The position numbers were made by a program, and so were the translations under genes. DNA of 43,861 nucleotides from assembly GCA_944383875.1 (NCBI GenBank), contig CALWRD010000174.1, positions 1 to 43,861 on the forward strand, read 5' to 3'. Shown in pieces: positions 23,170-32,453 of this stretch (within the stretch, counting starts at the first letter, position 1; each line of letters opens with the position of its first letter). The stretch is from an uncultured Clostridia bacterium. GTDB lineage: Bacteria; Bacillota; Clostridia; Lachnospirales; CAG-274. Below the pieces are notes generated by a model. That model ran no database searches, was not told the DNA's origin, and was given only the letters and a program-made list of their open reading frames with translations.

Positions 23170-23601
23170 ATGAGTGGAGTAAATCCCGTTTATGCCTTGA
23201 CATTTGGCATAAATACAAACGGAAGAACAGGGGAAGCTACTACAGTCGTTACGGATACGACGGCATTAAGTATAGCTATTGACGGTCACGTGGAGGAATG
23301 GACACCCCTTGACAGCGAGGGCTGGACACGCAGACTGATGACGGGCAAGTCCATTACTATCACAATGGGCGGCAAGCGTAATGAGGGAGATGCAGGTAAT
23401 GATTATGTTGCAGGATTGGCATTTAAGAACGGGCAGGATTGCAATAGTGTGTTCTCCATTATTTTCCCTGACGGTTCCAAACTTGTCTTTGACTGTGTAA
23501 TTAATGTAACGGCTCTTGGCGGCGAAAGCACAGCTGTCAGTGAGCTGGGATGGACGGTTATGTCTGACGGTAAACCTACATATACACCGGCATCGGCTTG
23601 A
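23170..23601 (+). CDS. Major tail (tube) protein
   Basis: 143 residues, beta-rich: VEEWTPLDSEGWTRRLMTGKSITITMGGKR and AFKNGQDCNSVFSIIFPDG fit the long-tail tube fold. Only one such protein is present and no sheath gene follows, so the tail is non-contractile. Last gene before the inserted moron. Confidence 0.82.
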   Translation: MSGVNPVYALTFGINTNGRTGEATTVVTDTTALSIAIDGHVEEWTPLDSEGWTRRLMTGKSITITMGGKRNEGDAGNDYVAGLAFKNGQDCNSVFSIIFPDGSKLVFDCVINVTALGGESTAVSELGWTVMSDGKPTYTPASA

Positions 23602-23605
23602 TATG

Positions 23606-23634
23606 TTGACAGCACCGCTAAATTGTTATATTAT
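23606..23634 (+). promoter_or_regulatory. Autonomous promoter of the moron
   Basis: TTGACA (23606-23611), 17 bp, TATTAT (23629-23634), starting four bases after the tail tube stop. A perfect -35 box inside the tail operon is unexpected unless the next gene is expressed in the lysogen. Confidence 0.7.
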
Positions 23635-23664
23635 AAACATATAATGATTTGAGGAGGTGCTATT

Positions 23665-24351
23665 ATGAAAAAGAAAATTATAATCATTGTTATATTGATT
23701 TTTATTTTCTTAATATGGTTCTGTAAAAGTTTTATGGTGGTAAAGGATGAAAACGGCAATGTAAAATACCAAGGGGATCGTGTCCAAAGTGTTGAATCAA
23801 CAACGGAGATTATAACTAATGCTGGGGAAGCAAGTAGTGTAATTCAAGAAGATACCACAGAGGAAGCTACAACAGAGGCAACAACAGAAGTTACATATGG
23901 ATTTAATAATCCTGCACCATTGGGTGTTGCTCAAACCGTAAGCACTAGCGGATTGTCTGGGGATTATACAGCAGAGATTAAAATTGTAAGCACTGTAAGA
24001 GGACAAGAGGCATTAAATATTATCATGTCGGAGAATTCTCTTAATGAGGCTCCGGAAGCTGGATATGAATATATACTTGCAAGGGTTAATTTTAAAAATG
24101 TTAAATGTGACGAAGGCAAAAGTGTAAATATTAATCCGTATGCTTTTGATGCTTTTACTGCTGACGGAACATCGTATGATGCGTTCGATTCGTTAGGAAT
24201 AGTTATTCCTGATGAGTTAAAGGGAGAGATATATCAGGGAGCAGAGAAGGAAGGTAATTTACTATTTACAACGAAGATAGGTGATCATCCGAAAATAAGC
24301 TATGGAACCTCATATGACGGAACCGGTGGAATATGGTTTAAACTTAATTAA
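23665..24351 (+). CDS. Moron: membrane-anchored DUF4352-like surface protein
   Basis: 228 residues behind GAGGAGGTG. Residues 1-22 form an uncleaved or poorly cleaved signal-anchor (IIIIVILIFIFLIWFCKSF). Then a Thr/Glu/Ala-rich linker (TTEEATTEATTEVT, about 63-76) and a C-terminal beta-sandwich (GYEYILARVNFKNVKCDEGKSVNI...) like the DUF4352/telokin-like domain of Firmicute surface proteins. No virion role is expected: it has its own promoter and terminator and interrupts the tail-tube/chaperone order. It is probably made by the lysogen and displayed outside the membrane, with possible effects on superinfection or on cell fitness. Confidence 0.75.
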   Translation: MKKKIIIIVILIFIFLIWFCKSFMVVKDENGNVKYQGDRVQSVESTTEIITNAGEASSVIQEDTTEEATTEATTEVTYGFNNPAPLGVAQTVSTSGLSGDYTAEIKIVSTVRGQEALNIIMSENSLNEAPEAGYEYILARVNFKNVKCDEGKSVNINPYAFDAFTADGTSYDAFDSLGIVIPDELKGEIYQGAEKEGNLLFTTKIGDHPKISYGTSYDGTGGIWFKLN

Positions 24352-24362
24352 ATTAATGTTTG

Positions 24363-24390
24363 GAGCACTCGAAAGGGTGCTCTTTTATAA
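24363..24390 (+). terminator. Moron terminator
   Basis: GAGCACTC, GAAA tetraloop, GGGTGCTC (8-bp stem, one G-T pair) followed by TTTTATAA. Located 12 bp after the moron stop and within the tail operon. Confidence 0.85.
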
Positions 24391-24412
24391 TGCAAAAAAG
24401 GAGAGATTTACT

Positions 24413-24727
24413 ATGGCAAAGGTTATAGATATTACAGGTAAGCTTACAAATGAAAAACCTAGGGTAAGAATATCAGAGGACTTTGAGTTCGAGGTAAACA
24501 CAAGCAAGAATGCTGTTATAAAGATGCAGATGCTTGCAAATGAAAATTTACCGGATATTGAACTGATGGATGAGGGCTTGAAAATACTTATGGGAGATGA
24601 AGCCTATAGTCGGCTTGAGGCAATGGACTTGACAGTTGACGGTTATAAAACTGTTTATACCGCAGTTATGGCGTGTATAAACAACGAAAGCTTTGAGGAT
24701 GCGGCAAAACGATTTCAAGGCAAATAA
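24413..24727 (+). CDS. Tail assembly chaperone, first frame (gpG-like)
   Basis: 104 residues from ATG 24413 (AAGGAGAG upstream; earlier in-frame ATG codons lie inside the moron). MAKVIDITGKLTNEKPRVRISEDFEFEVNTSKN and a helical second half (LEAMDLTVDGYKTVYTAVMACINN) fit the first of the two tail-chaperone genes that precede the tape measure in long-tailed Firmicute phages. It wraps the tape measure before tube assembly. The next frame overlaps its 3' end. Confidence 0.78.
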   Translation: MAKVIDITGKLTNEKPRVRISEDFEFEVNTSKNAVIKMQMLANENLPDIELMDEGLKILMGDEAYSRLEAMDLTVDGYKTVYTAVMACINNESFEDAAKRFQGK

Positions 24728-25067
24728 GAGACAACAAGAAACATACTTTGATATGTTTGAGGATTGGGGGCTTATTGAAGCCTCCTTTTCTATGCAATAC
24801 GGTATACGGCTTAGGGCTGAGGGTGATATGAGCTGGGATGAGTTTTGTACATTGCTTGGTGGTTTGGGCGAGGATACGCCACTTGGCAAGGTGGTTGCCA
24901 TACGTGCGGAAAAGAATGTTAAGGTCATAGAACGATTTACACCGGAACAGCGGTACATACGTGACAGCTATCTTTTAAAACAGAATGAAAAGCTTAAGGA
25001 GGACAAAGAAGCCTATAAGGCATATATAGACAACTTACAGGCAAGATGTAAGGCATTGTTTAGTTAG
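24693..25067 (+). CDS. Gp15-like tail chaperone, overlapping second frame
   Basis: The frame is open from 24681 (the preceding in-frame stop is at 24678). IEASFSMQYGIRLRAEGDMSWDEFCTLLGGLG and TPLGKVVAIRAEKN match phage Gp15 (PF06854). It lacks a credible ribosome site at its first possible starts (TTG 24693, ATG 24699) and overlaps the first chaperone gene, being offset +1 (equivalent to -2) to it. It is thus made either by coupling or by a programmed frameshift giving a gpGT-like fusion. It ends 11 bp before the tape measure gene. Confidence 0.75.
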   Translation: MRMRQNDFKANKRQQETYFDMFEDWGLIEASFSMQYGIRLRAEGDMSWDEFCTLLGGLGEDTPLGKVVAIRAEKNVKVIERFTPEQRYIRDSYLLKQNEKLKEDKEAYKAYIDNLQARCKALFS

Positions 25068-25078
25068 GGGGTGGTGCC

Positions 25079-27769
25079 TTGAGTACATCGGTAGGTGCTA
25101 TTGATTTAGGGCTGAGAATAAATAAAAACGATTTTGGCAGGGAGCTTAACGGTATTGGCAGCTTTGCAGCAGGCAAGGCAAAAACCGCATTTGCCGGTGT
25201 AGGCAAGGTGTTAGGATCTGTAATCGCAGTTGGTTCCGTTGCGGCGTTTACCAAAAGCTGCATTGATTTAGGCTCTGACCTTGCCGAGGTGCAGAATGTT
25301 GTTGATGTAACCTTCGGCAGTATGAGCAACGACATAAATACATTTGCCAAGGATGCAATAAAACAGTTTGGCTTGTCTGAAACCAGTGCAAAACAATACA
25401 GTTCCACCATGGGTGCCATGCTCAAAAGTATGGGGTTCACAACAAAATCTGCACTTGAAATGTCAAAAAGCATAACAGGTTTATCAGCTGATATGGCAAG
25501 CTTTTATAACCTTGACAATGAAACGGCATTTGAAAAAATTCGCAGTGGCATAAGCGGTGAAACCGAACCGCTTAAACAACTGGGCATAAATATGTCGGTT
25601 GCTAACCTTGAAGCTTATGCTTTATCAAAAGGCATACAAACGGCTTACAGTGCTATGAGCCAGCAGGAACAGACTTTATTGAGATATAATTATCTTATGT
25701 CGGCTACGGCAGATGCCCAGGGAGATTTTGCCAGAACCTCCGGCGGATGGGCTAATCAGGTCAGGATACTTAAAGAAAATTTCAACTCCCTTAAAGCAGA
25801 GTTGGGACAGGCTTTTATTGCTGTAGGTATACCTGTCATTACCACACTTAACAGTATCATTGAAAAACTGCAGCAGGCAGCGGCAGCATTCCGCAGTTTT
25901 ATTGATTCCGTAACCGGTAATAACAGCACTGACACTAATTCAATGGCTAATAATTTTTCGGCGACAGCAGATGCTGCAGGTGCTGCCGATAAAGCGGTTG
26001 CAGGTATAGGCGAAAGTGCAGAAAAGACCAAGAAGGCTCTTATGGGCTTTGATGAGATAAATATACTTAGCATTGACGATACGGGAACAGGCACATCTGC
26101 TGAAATACCAACGACAGTACCCACGGCAGGAGCAAATTCAGAAGCTGTAAATAAATCAATGTCTAGCATTGGTAACAGCGTCAGAACTACTCTTGACGAT
26201 ATAAAAAAGCGGTATAATGAACTGGCAGCCCTATTCAAAAAAGGCTTTAGTATAGGCATAGGTGGCAATTACAAAGAAAAGCTTCAGGAGATAATGGATA
26301 ATCTGTCAAGTATAAGAGCATCTCTTATTGATATATTTAACAATCCAGAAGTAAGGACTGCCGCAGATAGCCTAAGCAGAAGCCTTGCCATAGCTTTTGG
26401 TCAAATGTCCGGAGCAGGGGCAAGCATTGGTGCAACTATAGCAAAAAATATTACAGGTGGTTGGAATAAATATTTAGAGCAGAATAAGGGTTTCATATAT
26501 GAACGTATTGCAAGTATTTTCGGTAGCACGGAGGAAATTGCACTACAGGCAGGCGAATTTGCTACAGCCTTTGCCAAGGTGTTTGATGTTTTTGGCGGCG
26601 AAACAGGTCAGCAAATTACTGCAAATATTATTGGTATATTCAGCAATGGATTTTTAGGTGCTTTAGACCTTGGAATGCAGTTTGGCTCGAAGTTGTTTTG
26701 GAGCATAACGCAGCCATTTATCAATAATCAGGACGAAATACGGCTTGCAATAGAAAATACACTAAAACCCATTGAAACAATTACGTCTACATTAAAGCAA
26801 TCTGTAGATGAAACATTTGCGGCGGCACAACAAAATTATAATGAATACATAATCCCTATGTTTGACAACTTCGAAGAGGGTACAAGCAGAATGTCTAAAG
26901 CCATACTTGATTGGTATAATGAAGATATGGCACCGGTAATTAACAATTTAGCCACTGCTTGGAGCAATATGTATCAAGAGTCTGTTCAGCCGAATATTGA
27001 TAAATGTATTGAAGTTTTAGATAAGTTCGGATATGCTGTGAGCTTACTATGGAATAATATTATTGCACCGTTTGTGGAATGGTTTGTGAACACATTTGGA
27101 CCCGAAATTGCAAGTGGTATAGGAAGAACAGGCGATTCATTTATTGATTTTGCGGGAAAAGCAAATGATAATTTGGGCAAAGTCCTTGATGATTTCAATA
27201 AAATTATGGATGCAATAATATTGCTTTTAGAAAGCTTTGGAAACTTCAAGGAAAACTGGTCTACCGGTATGGATGTGATTATTAATGGGCTTAAAGGTGA
27301 TGCAATTAAAAGTGCTTTTTCGCAGTTGGGTAGTGATATTAAAAATGCCGCAAAAGACATGGTAAATGGCATAATTGACAATATTAATCACCTGATAAAT
27401 GGTTTAAACGATAAAATCAATTTTAAAATGCCGGAGGTTTTTGGTGGTGAAACAGTGGGATTTGAAATTCCTACAATCCCCAAATTAGCCCAGGGTGGTA
27501 TCGTCAAACAGCCTACTCTTGCCATGATAGGCGAGGCAGGGCGTGAAGCTGTTGTGCCGCTTGAAAGCAACACAGGTTGGATAGATGAGTTGGCGGCAAA
27601 AATAGCTCTTCTTATAATGTCTCAGAACAACACCGGCACAGGAAACAATTATGACAATACGCCTATTGAAATTGTAATTGAAATAGGTGGTGTCAGGTTC
27701 GGAAAGGTAGTGATTGACAGCCTTAATGCCTTGAAAAAGCAAAATGGCAGGTTGAAACTGGAATTTTAA
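25079..27769 (+). CDS. Tail tape measure protein
   Basis: 896 residues from TTG 25079, which follows GGGGGTGG. N-terminus (FAGVGKVLGSVIAVGSVAAFTKSCIDLGSDLAEVQNVVDVTF) is typical of TMPs. There is a short disordered region (270-350), long helical stretches and the usual C-terminal cap AQGGIVKQPTLAMIGEAGREAVVPLE. No peptidase or lysozyme domain was seen. By the rule of about 0.15 nm per residue the tail would be roughly 130 nm long. Confidence 0.9.
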   Translation: MSTSVGAIDLGLRINKNDFGRELNGIGSFAAGKAKTAFAGVGKVLGSVIAVGSVAAFTKSCIDLGSDLAEVQNVVDVTFGSMSNDINTFAKDAIKQFGLSETSAKQYSSTMGAMLKSMGFTTKSALEMSKSITGLSADMASFYNLDNETAFEKIRSGISGETEPLKQLGINMSVANLEAYALSKGIQTAYSAMSQQEQTLLRYNYLMSATADAQGDFARTSGGWANQVRILKENFNSLKAELGQAFIAVGIPVITTLNSIIEKLQQAAAAFRSFIDSVTGNNSTDTNSMANNFSATADAAGAADKAVAGIGESAEKTKKALMGFDEINILSIDDTGTGTSAEIPTTVPTAGANSEAVNKSMSSIGNSVRTTLDDIKKRYNELAALFKKGFSIGIGGNYKEKLQEIMDNLSSIRASLIDIFNNPEVRTAADSLSRSLAIAFGQMSGAGASIGATIAKNITGGWNKYLEQNKGFIYERIASIFGSTEEIALQAGEFATAFAKVFDVFGGETGQQITANIIGIFSNGFLGALDLGMQFGSKLFWSITQPFINNQDEIRLAIENTLKPIETITSTLKQSVDETFAAAQQNYNEYIIPMFDNFEEGTSRMSKAILDWYNEDMAPVINNLATAWSNMYQESVQPNIDKCIEVLDKFGYAVSLLWNNIIAPFVEWFVNTFGPEIASGIGRTGDSFIDFAGKANDNLGKVLDDFNKIMDAIILLLESFGNFKENWSTGMDVIINGLKGDAIKSAFSQLGSDIKNAAKDMVNGIIDNINHLINGLNDKINFKMPEVFGGETVGFEIPTIPKLAQGGIVKQPTLAMIGEAGREAVVPLESNTGWIDELAAKIALLIMSQNNTGTGNNYDNTPIEIVIEIGGVRFGKVVIDSLNALKKQNGRLKLEF

Positions 27770-27781
27770 GAGGTGATTGCT

Positions 27782-28132
27782 ATGATAAAAATAAACGGTG
27801 TTGACATGCCGACGCCAACGGAGTTGACATGGAGCAAAAGTGACATTGACAGCTCAAAGAGCGGTCGTGCGGCAGATGGTAAAATGCACAGGGACAGGAT
27901 AGGCAGCAAAGTAAAGCTTAATATTAAATGGAGTTTTTTATCTGATACGGATATGAGCAAGATATTAAAAGCGGTGCTTCCAACATTTTTTTCTTGTACA
28001 TATCCAGATGCAGAAACGGGTGCATCAGAGACAAAGACATTTTATGTAGGTGACAGGTCAACACCTGCATATGCTGCACAGGGAGGAAAATGTGGGTGGT
28101 CAGGTGTAGAAATGAACTTTATTGAACAGTAG
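27782..28132 (+). CDS. DUF6711-like distal tail protein
   Basis: 116 residues from ATG 27782, with AGAGGTGATT upstream. MIKINGVDMPTPTELTWSKSDIDSSKSGR and DGKMHRDRIGSKVKLNIKW are the recognisable pattern of a small Clostridia phage tail protein (DUF6711). It sits between tape measure and hub, where a distal-tail (Dit-like) protein is expected. Confidence 0.72.
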   Translation: MIKINGVDMPTPTELTWSKSDIDSSKSGRAADGKMHRDRIGSKVKLNIKWSFLSDTDMSKILKAVLPTFFSCTYPDAETGASETKTFYVGDRSTPAYAAQGGKCGWSGVEMNFIEQ

Positions 28133-28140
28133 GTGATTGT

Positions 28141-29994
28141 ATGTTTAGCGTATCGGAAAATGTGCTTAATGCCATAAATGCTTATGAACGTGAAGTGAGC
28201 TGCCGTTTGGATTTCGGTGATTTTGATATATCGGGTGCAGATATAAAAAGTGTTAGCATTTCACAGTCCATATGCACATCCGACTTTGAAATAGGGACAG
28301 CAAATTCGGCTAAGTTTGAGGCAAAAATTTCGGGAGTTTTAAATGAAGAGCTGTTTGAAACTTCCTTTAAAAATTATACTGTAATGGTATATCTGGGGAT
28401 AAAAACAGCAGACGGAACAACCGAAATCCCTATGGGAAAGTTTAAAATTGAAACATCTGACGTTGAAGATAAGTTAATCACAATTAAGGGATACGATGCA
28501 GTTGCGATGACAGATATATCCTTTGTACCTGCTGATATATATCCTAATACGGTTAGGGCTGTAGCCGAAGATATTGCTGCTTTTTGTGAGCTGGAAATTG
28601 CCTCCGGTGCGTTTCCTAATGAAGATTTAATGATAGAAAATATGCCCCAATGGGGTGACATAACCTGCAGAACGGCATTGGGATATATTGCAGAGATTGC
28701 GGGAGGATGTTGGATAGCAGACAGATATGGCAAGCTGAAGATTGTCAATTATGGCAGTCCGGTATGTACAATAGCACCAAATATGTATTATACCCTTAAA
28801 GTGGGAGAAAGCAATTTCAGCGGAATAAATACACTGTATATTCTATCCGATGATACGGAACTTGCATGGAGTGTAGACGGTGAAGAAGAATATTCTATTA
28901 AGAACAATCCCCTGTTGACGGATAAGGATGCAGCAGGAGATGCAATACTAAATATAAAATCGGCTCTAAGTCATACCTCATATCGTCCATTTGAAATGGA
29001 CTACATTTGCAACCCCGCATTGGACGTGGGTGACGGTTTAACCATAATCGATACAGATGGAAATACATATACAAGCGTTATATGTTCGAAAAATATAAGC
29101 TATGATGGTGGCTTAAGGGGTACGTTGGCAGCATATGCCGATGATAGTATAACAGAACGGGGCAGCAGTGGACAGTCATACGGTGATCAGGTGAAAAATG
29201 CTCAAAAAACGGCGGATGAGGCAAAGAGTACGGCAGATGAGGCTAAAAAAACGGCGGATGAAGCAAAGGCTACACTGGAAAATCTTCCTGAAATAGGAGT
29301 AACCATTGTAAATGAAAATGTAGTTAAAGCTGACACTATGCAATCTATATGGTGTTTTAGCAGGTACATGTTAGTGCAATTCCTTGAAACTAATTTTGAT
29401 GCCGTTGATCTAAATAATCCATATCAAGCAAAGAGAAAATACATCCGTATTTTTGATGATAACATTAAAGTTATTGAGGCAGATTTGAGTGAAACCGAAA
29501 CGGAGCCTTACAAGGATCCCGAAGGCAATAAACTATATTGGACAGCAGTTACAGGGGAAAATGCACATAAGTTTTTTACATATACAAGTCCCCTTACTAT
29601 TGCTAAATCGGAACGTCCGGAGGGACTCACAGATGATGAATTTGAATCACTTTATACAGTAAATGTAAGAAAAACTATAGCCGAATATGTGAAATGCAGC
29701 TTGGGATTTCCCACGAATTCATCGGGTACAGGCGAGCCTGAACTGGTGTTTGGTACAGGGGATGAAAACGGTAACGGAAAGTATTACTTTGTTAAGGACA
29801 GCGATAGCGGAAGATTTGTGTATACAAGTCGTACAGATGGCAGAGAGCTTGGATTTGCCATAAAAGATAATGGCGTATATCAGGTTAACGGAGATACAAT
29901 TACAAAAATGTATCCAATGGCGGTGATCAATGATTTATCGCAAGCTGATGATTTACCTATAGGCACTTTGGTTTTTGTTGGCTCAGTAACATAA
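28141..29994 (+). CDS. Tail hub/Tal-like protein with coiled-coil and C-terminal extension
   Basis: 617 residues. Residues 1-335 form a tail-hub-like beta structure (DISGADIKSVSISQSICTSDFEIG, GYIAEIAGGCWIADRYGKL, ICSKNISYDGGLRGTLAAYA). Residues 350-380 hold heptad-like tandem repeats TADEAKsTADEAKkTADEAK, a trimeric coiled coil. The C-terminal 235 residues resemble no known enzyme and may be a trimeric tip. There is no visible peptidase motif. It closes the tail tube and carries the receptor-binding proteins coded next. Confidence 0.78.
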   Translation: MFSVSENVLNAINAYEREVSCRLDFGDFDISGADIKSVSISQSICTSDFEIGTANSAKFEAKISGVLNEELFETSFKNYTVMVYLGIKTADGTTEIPMGKFKIETSDVEDKLITIKGYDAVAMTDISFVPADIYPNTVRAVAEDIAAFCELEIASGAFPNEDLMIENMPQWGDITCRTALGYIAEIAGGCWIADRYGKLKIVNYGSPVCTIAPNMYYTLKVGESNFSGINTLYILSDDTELAWSVDGEEEYSIKNNPLLTDKDAAGDAILNIKSALSHTSYRPFEMDYICNPALDVGDGLTIIDTDGNTYTSVICSKNISYDGGLRGTLAAYADDSITERGSSGQSYGDQVKNAQKTADEAKSTADEAKKTADEAKATLENLPEIGVTIVNENVVKADTMQSIWCFSRYMLVQFLETNFDAVDLNNPYQAKRKYIRIFDDNIKVIEADLSETETEPYKDPEGNKLYWTAVTGENAHKFFTYTSPLTIAKSERPEGLTDDEFESLYTVNVRKTIAEYVKCSLGFPTNSSGTGEPELVFGTGDENGNGKYYFVKDSDSGRFVYTSRTDGRELGFAIKDNGVYQVNGDTITKMYPMAVINDLSQADDLPIGTLVFVGSVT

Positions 29995-30007
29995 AGGTGG
30001 TGTTGTA

Positions 30008-30904
30008 ATGGCTATAGAAATAAATACAGCAGAACAATTCATGGCGTTAAGGATGCAAGAAGACAGGGGAACAGCATCCACACCGTTAGATGTAGTTATA
30101 ACACAAGATTTAGATTTTAGTAATATTAATGATTATCAAACCATGAGCACAGCCTTAAATGCTAACATAGACGGGCAAGATCATAAAATGAAAAATATAA
30201 CTTGTGTAAAAGATGAAGGGTTATCGTTTATTTGGATTGCAGATGGACGAATTTCCAATCTGACGTTTGACAATTGTTATTTTCATACGAACAGTTGGTT
30301 TGATTTAGTATCTTTAAACGGTACTACTATATCGGCTCTAGTAGAGAATATAAGAGTTAATAATAATTGTTATATTTCAACTTTATCCAATAATGGGAAA
30401 AATATAACAATTATGTATACAGGAACGAATGCAATCGTAGAAGTTAAAAATGTAATGATTTGCGGTAGGTATAATTCTGACAATCCGCACTATTTTGTGT
30501 ATTTAGCAAATCTTAGTTCAGCGGTACATTTTAAAAATTTTAGTGTAGACGCTGAATTGGTAGGAGATACAGACGCTAGTTTTGTACGTTCTGCATCAAC
30601 GGTTAATACGATGTATTTAACTAATTGGTTTTTTCGCGTAGATGGCGGAGGATCTATTACTGTCTTTCTGGGTTCTACTAGTTCTCGGAGATTAAACCTA
30701 TACACCTCTTACGGCTATGTGTCATTATTTAATTATTCAGGAATAAGTTCTGGAGCATCTGGTTCTATATATGGTAATAATAGAAATTTACTTTCAGAGC
30801 AGGGTTCTTTCAGTTCAGGTAGTGGCATGTTTACAGTGGTACCGACAGGAACCTTAAAATCTGCCGAAGAAATGCGAGCTTTGGGATGGGTGGTTAGTGA
30901 ATGA
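30008..30904 (+). CDS. Receptor-binding protein, parallel beta-helix type
   Basis: 298 residues. MAIEINTAEQFMALRMQED followed by VITQDLDFSNI...IDGQDHKMKNITC...ISNLTFDNCYF and more strands spaced at 20-25 residues: the GLUG/right-handed beta-helix layout common in gut bacterial surface proteins and phage tail tips. Ends in LKSAEEMRALGWVVSE, a motif also seen at the end of such domains. Overlaps the next gene by 4 bp. Confidence 0.7.
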   Translation: MAIEINTAEQFMALRMQEDRGTASTPLDVVITQDLDFSNINDYQTMSTALNANIDGQDHKMKNITCVKDEGLSFIWIADGRISNLTFDNCYFHTNSWFDLVSLNGTTISALVENIRVNNNCYISTLSNNGKNITIMYTGTNAIVEVKNVMICGRYNSDNPHYFVYLANLSSAVHFKNFSVDAELVGDTDASFVRSASTVNTMYLTNWFFRVDGGGSITVFLGSTSSRRLNLYTSYGYVSLFNYSGISSGASGSIYGNNRNLLSEQGSFSSGSGMFTVVPTGTLKSAEEMRALGWVVSE

Positions 30905-31572
30905 GTTATATAGATTTTACTTTCGGTTCTACAGATTGGGAATACGATTATAGTAACATATCTATTACTCTTACTCCCTTATTAGATTGCACTCCTGATA
31001 AAATAACCTTTACCATATCCTATCTAGGGGACGATGCTCTGTGTAGTATGTCTTGTATTGTAGTAGCGGGTGGACAAACACTTGCAAGCGTATCCGATAC
31101 CCATAAGGGGAATACTAAAACAGAAGTATATACTTTATATATGGGGCAAGGATTAACAGCCTTTACAAATATAACAATAACCTGGAAATTCACAAATGCA
31201 GGAATACAAACTGGTGATGCAGAATATAATGGTATTTTATATAAATCATCTGGAAAAGCCCCACGAATACAGTATACTGTTTACATAGATGACGAATATC
31301 TTTGGAAGATAGATGCAAATAATGACGGGTATCCGTGGTGTGGTGTAATTGCCGATCCCACACCATTTCAAGGCTATAACAATCCAAAACCTCTTGATAG
31401 TTGGAAAATAGATGCAAATAATGACGGGTATCCGTGGACGTGGGGATTTACGGAAATTGTTGCAGGGCAGAACATATTTTTAAAAACGACTGATGGGTTA
31501 GTACCACTAGTGGCATATTACAATGATGGGGAAGATAGATTAATTCCCTTGACATTTATTAAATTAACCTGA
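30901..31572 (+). CDS. Distal tail fibre with WKIDANNDGYPW repeats
   Basis: 223 residues. Beta-rich first half, then two nearly identical 12-residue repeats WKIDANNDGYPW at about 136-147 and 167-178, coded by two 36-bp stretches (about 31303 and 31402) that differ by one base. Asx/Gly-rich short repeats like this often bind calcium or sugar. Last structural gene. A tail tip or host-recognition role is inferred from order and composition. Confidence 0.65.
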   Translation: MSYIDFTFGSTDWEYDYSNISITLTPLLDCTPDKITFTISYLGDDALCSMSCIVVAGGQTLASVSDTHKGNTKTEVYTLYMGQGLTAFTNITITWKFTNAGIQTGDAEYNGILYKSSGKAPRIQYTVYIDDEYLWKIDANNDGYPWCGVIADPTPFQGYNNPKPLDSWKIDANNDGYPWTWGFTEIVAGQNIFLKTTDGLVPLVAYYNDGEDRLIPLTFIKLT

Positions 31573-31625
31573 TATTTGTTTCTCATTTTTATATATCCCA
31601 ATACATATAAAGGAGAAATAAACAT

Positions 31626-32372
31626 ATGAACAGTTTTATAAGTTGGATAGGTGGTAAAAAATTATTAAGAAAGCGTATAATCGAAGAATTTCCTGAAAAA
31701 TATGACAGATATATTGAGGTTTTTGGTGGTGCGGGTTGGGTGCTTTTTGGTTTAGAAAAACCTGCTTCCCTTGAGGTATTCAATGATATAGACAGTGAAC
31801 TAATTAATTTGTATAAGTGTATTAAACACCATCCAGAAGCATTACAAAAAGAGTTGGAGTATCCATTTGTGTCGAGAGAAATATTTAATAATTATCGAGA
31901 TATTACAATAAAAGGGCTTACTGATATACAGCGTGCGGCAAGATATTTCTATCTGATAAAGGTAAGTTTCGGTGCAGATAAAGACAGCTTTGGAACCAAC
32001 CGGAAAAACCTTTACACTTCAACAGAATATCTTTCTCAAATATCCGACAGGCTTAAAAATACTGTAATAGAAAACAGGGATTTTACTCAATTAATAAAGA
32101 CTTATGATAGAGAAACAGCTTTGTTTTATTGTGACCCCCCTTATTATGGTACGGAAAAATATTATGACAATAATTTCAAAGAGCAGCACATCCTTTTAAA
32201 AAATGTTTTAAGCAATTTAAAAGGGAAATTTGTGCTGTCATATAACGACTGTGAGTATATAAGAGAATTATATAAAGAGTACAACACCATAGTTGTGAAC
32301 AGAAACAATAATCTTGTTTCTAAAAACGGAAAAGGAAGAAAATTTGGTGAACTTATAATAAAAAACTTTTAA
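31626..32372 (+). CDS. DNA N6-adenine methyltransferase, Dam class (D12)
   Basis: 248 residues. Motif X ISWIGGKK at the start, motif I EVFGGAGWVLFG (31-42) for S-adenosylmethionine, motif IV DPPYYG at D170-Y173. The enzyme class methylates adenine, Dam-type members in GATC; the site here is unknown. No restriction enzyme is adjacent, so it is an orphan methylase. At the right end it mirrors Mu com/mom, which modifies phage DNA against host restriction. Preceded by AAAGGAG. Confidence 0.9.
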   Translation: MNSFISWIGGKKLLRKRIIEEFPEKYDRYIEVFGGAGWVLFGLEKPASLEVFNDIDSELINLYKCIKHHPEALQKELEYPFVSREIFNNYRDITIKGLTDIQRAARYFYLIKVSFGADKDSFGTNRKNLYTSTEYLSQISDRLKNTVIENRDFTQLIKTYDRETALFYCDPPYYGTEKYYDNNFKEQHILLKNVLSNLKGKFVLSYNDCEYIRELYKEYNTIVVNRNNNLVSKNGKGRKFGELIIKNF

Positions 32373-32379
32373 ATCATTA

Positions 32380-32441
32380 CGTATTTGGTAATAAAATTAC
32401 GAAATGGGTAAAAATATTCCGTATTTAGTATAATAAGTACG
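32380..32441. promoter_or_regulatory. Paired 22-bp palindromes before the XRE gene
   Basis: Two similar imperfect palindromes, 32380-32401 and 32420-32441, both cgtattt...tacg and 40 bp apart; the second contains TATAAT (32430-32435), so it overlaps a probable -10. A further partial copy (ttacgaaatgggtaa) links them. Likely autoregulatory operators for the HTH protein. Confidence 0.55.
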
Positions 32442-32453
32442 GGGTATGTAAAA

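Noticed and set aside
25079-27769. Lytic transglycosylase or peptidase in the tape measure
   Set aside because: No catalytic motif was seen; the chain is helical with a standard C-terminal cap.
30008-31572. Diversity-generating retroelement in the receptor-binding genes
   Set aside because: Such elements occur in some Firmicute Mu-like phages, but no reverse transcriptase or template repeat is present anywhere in the window.
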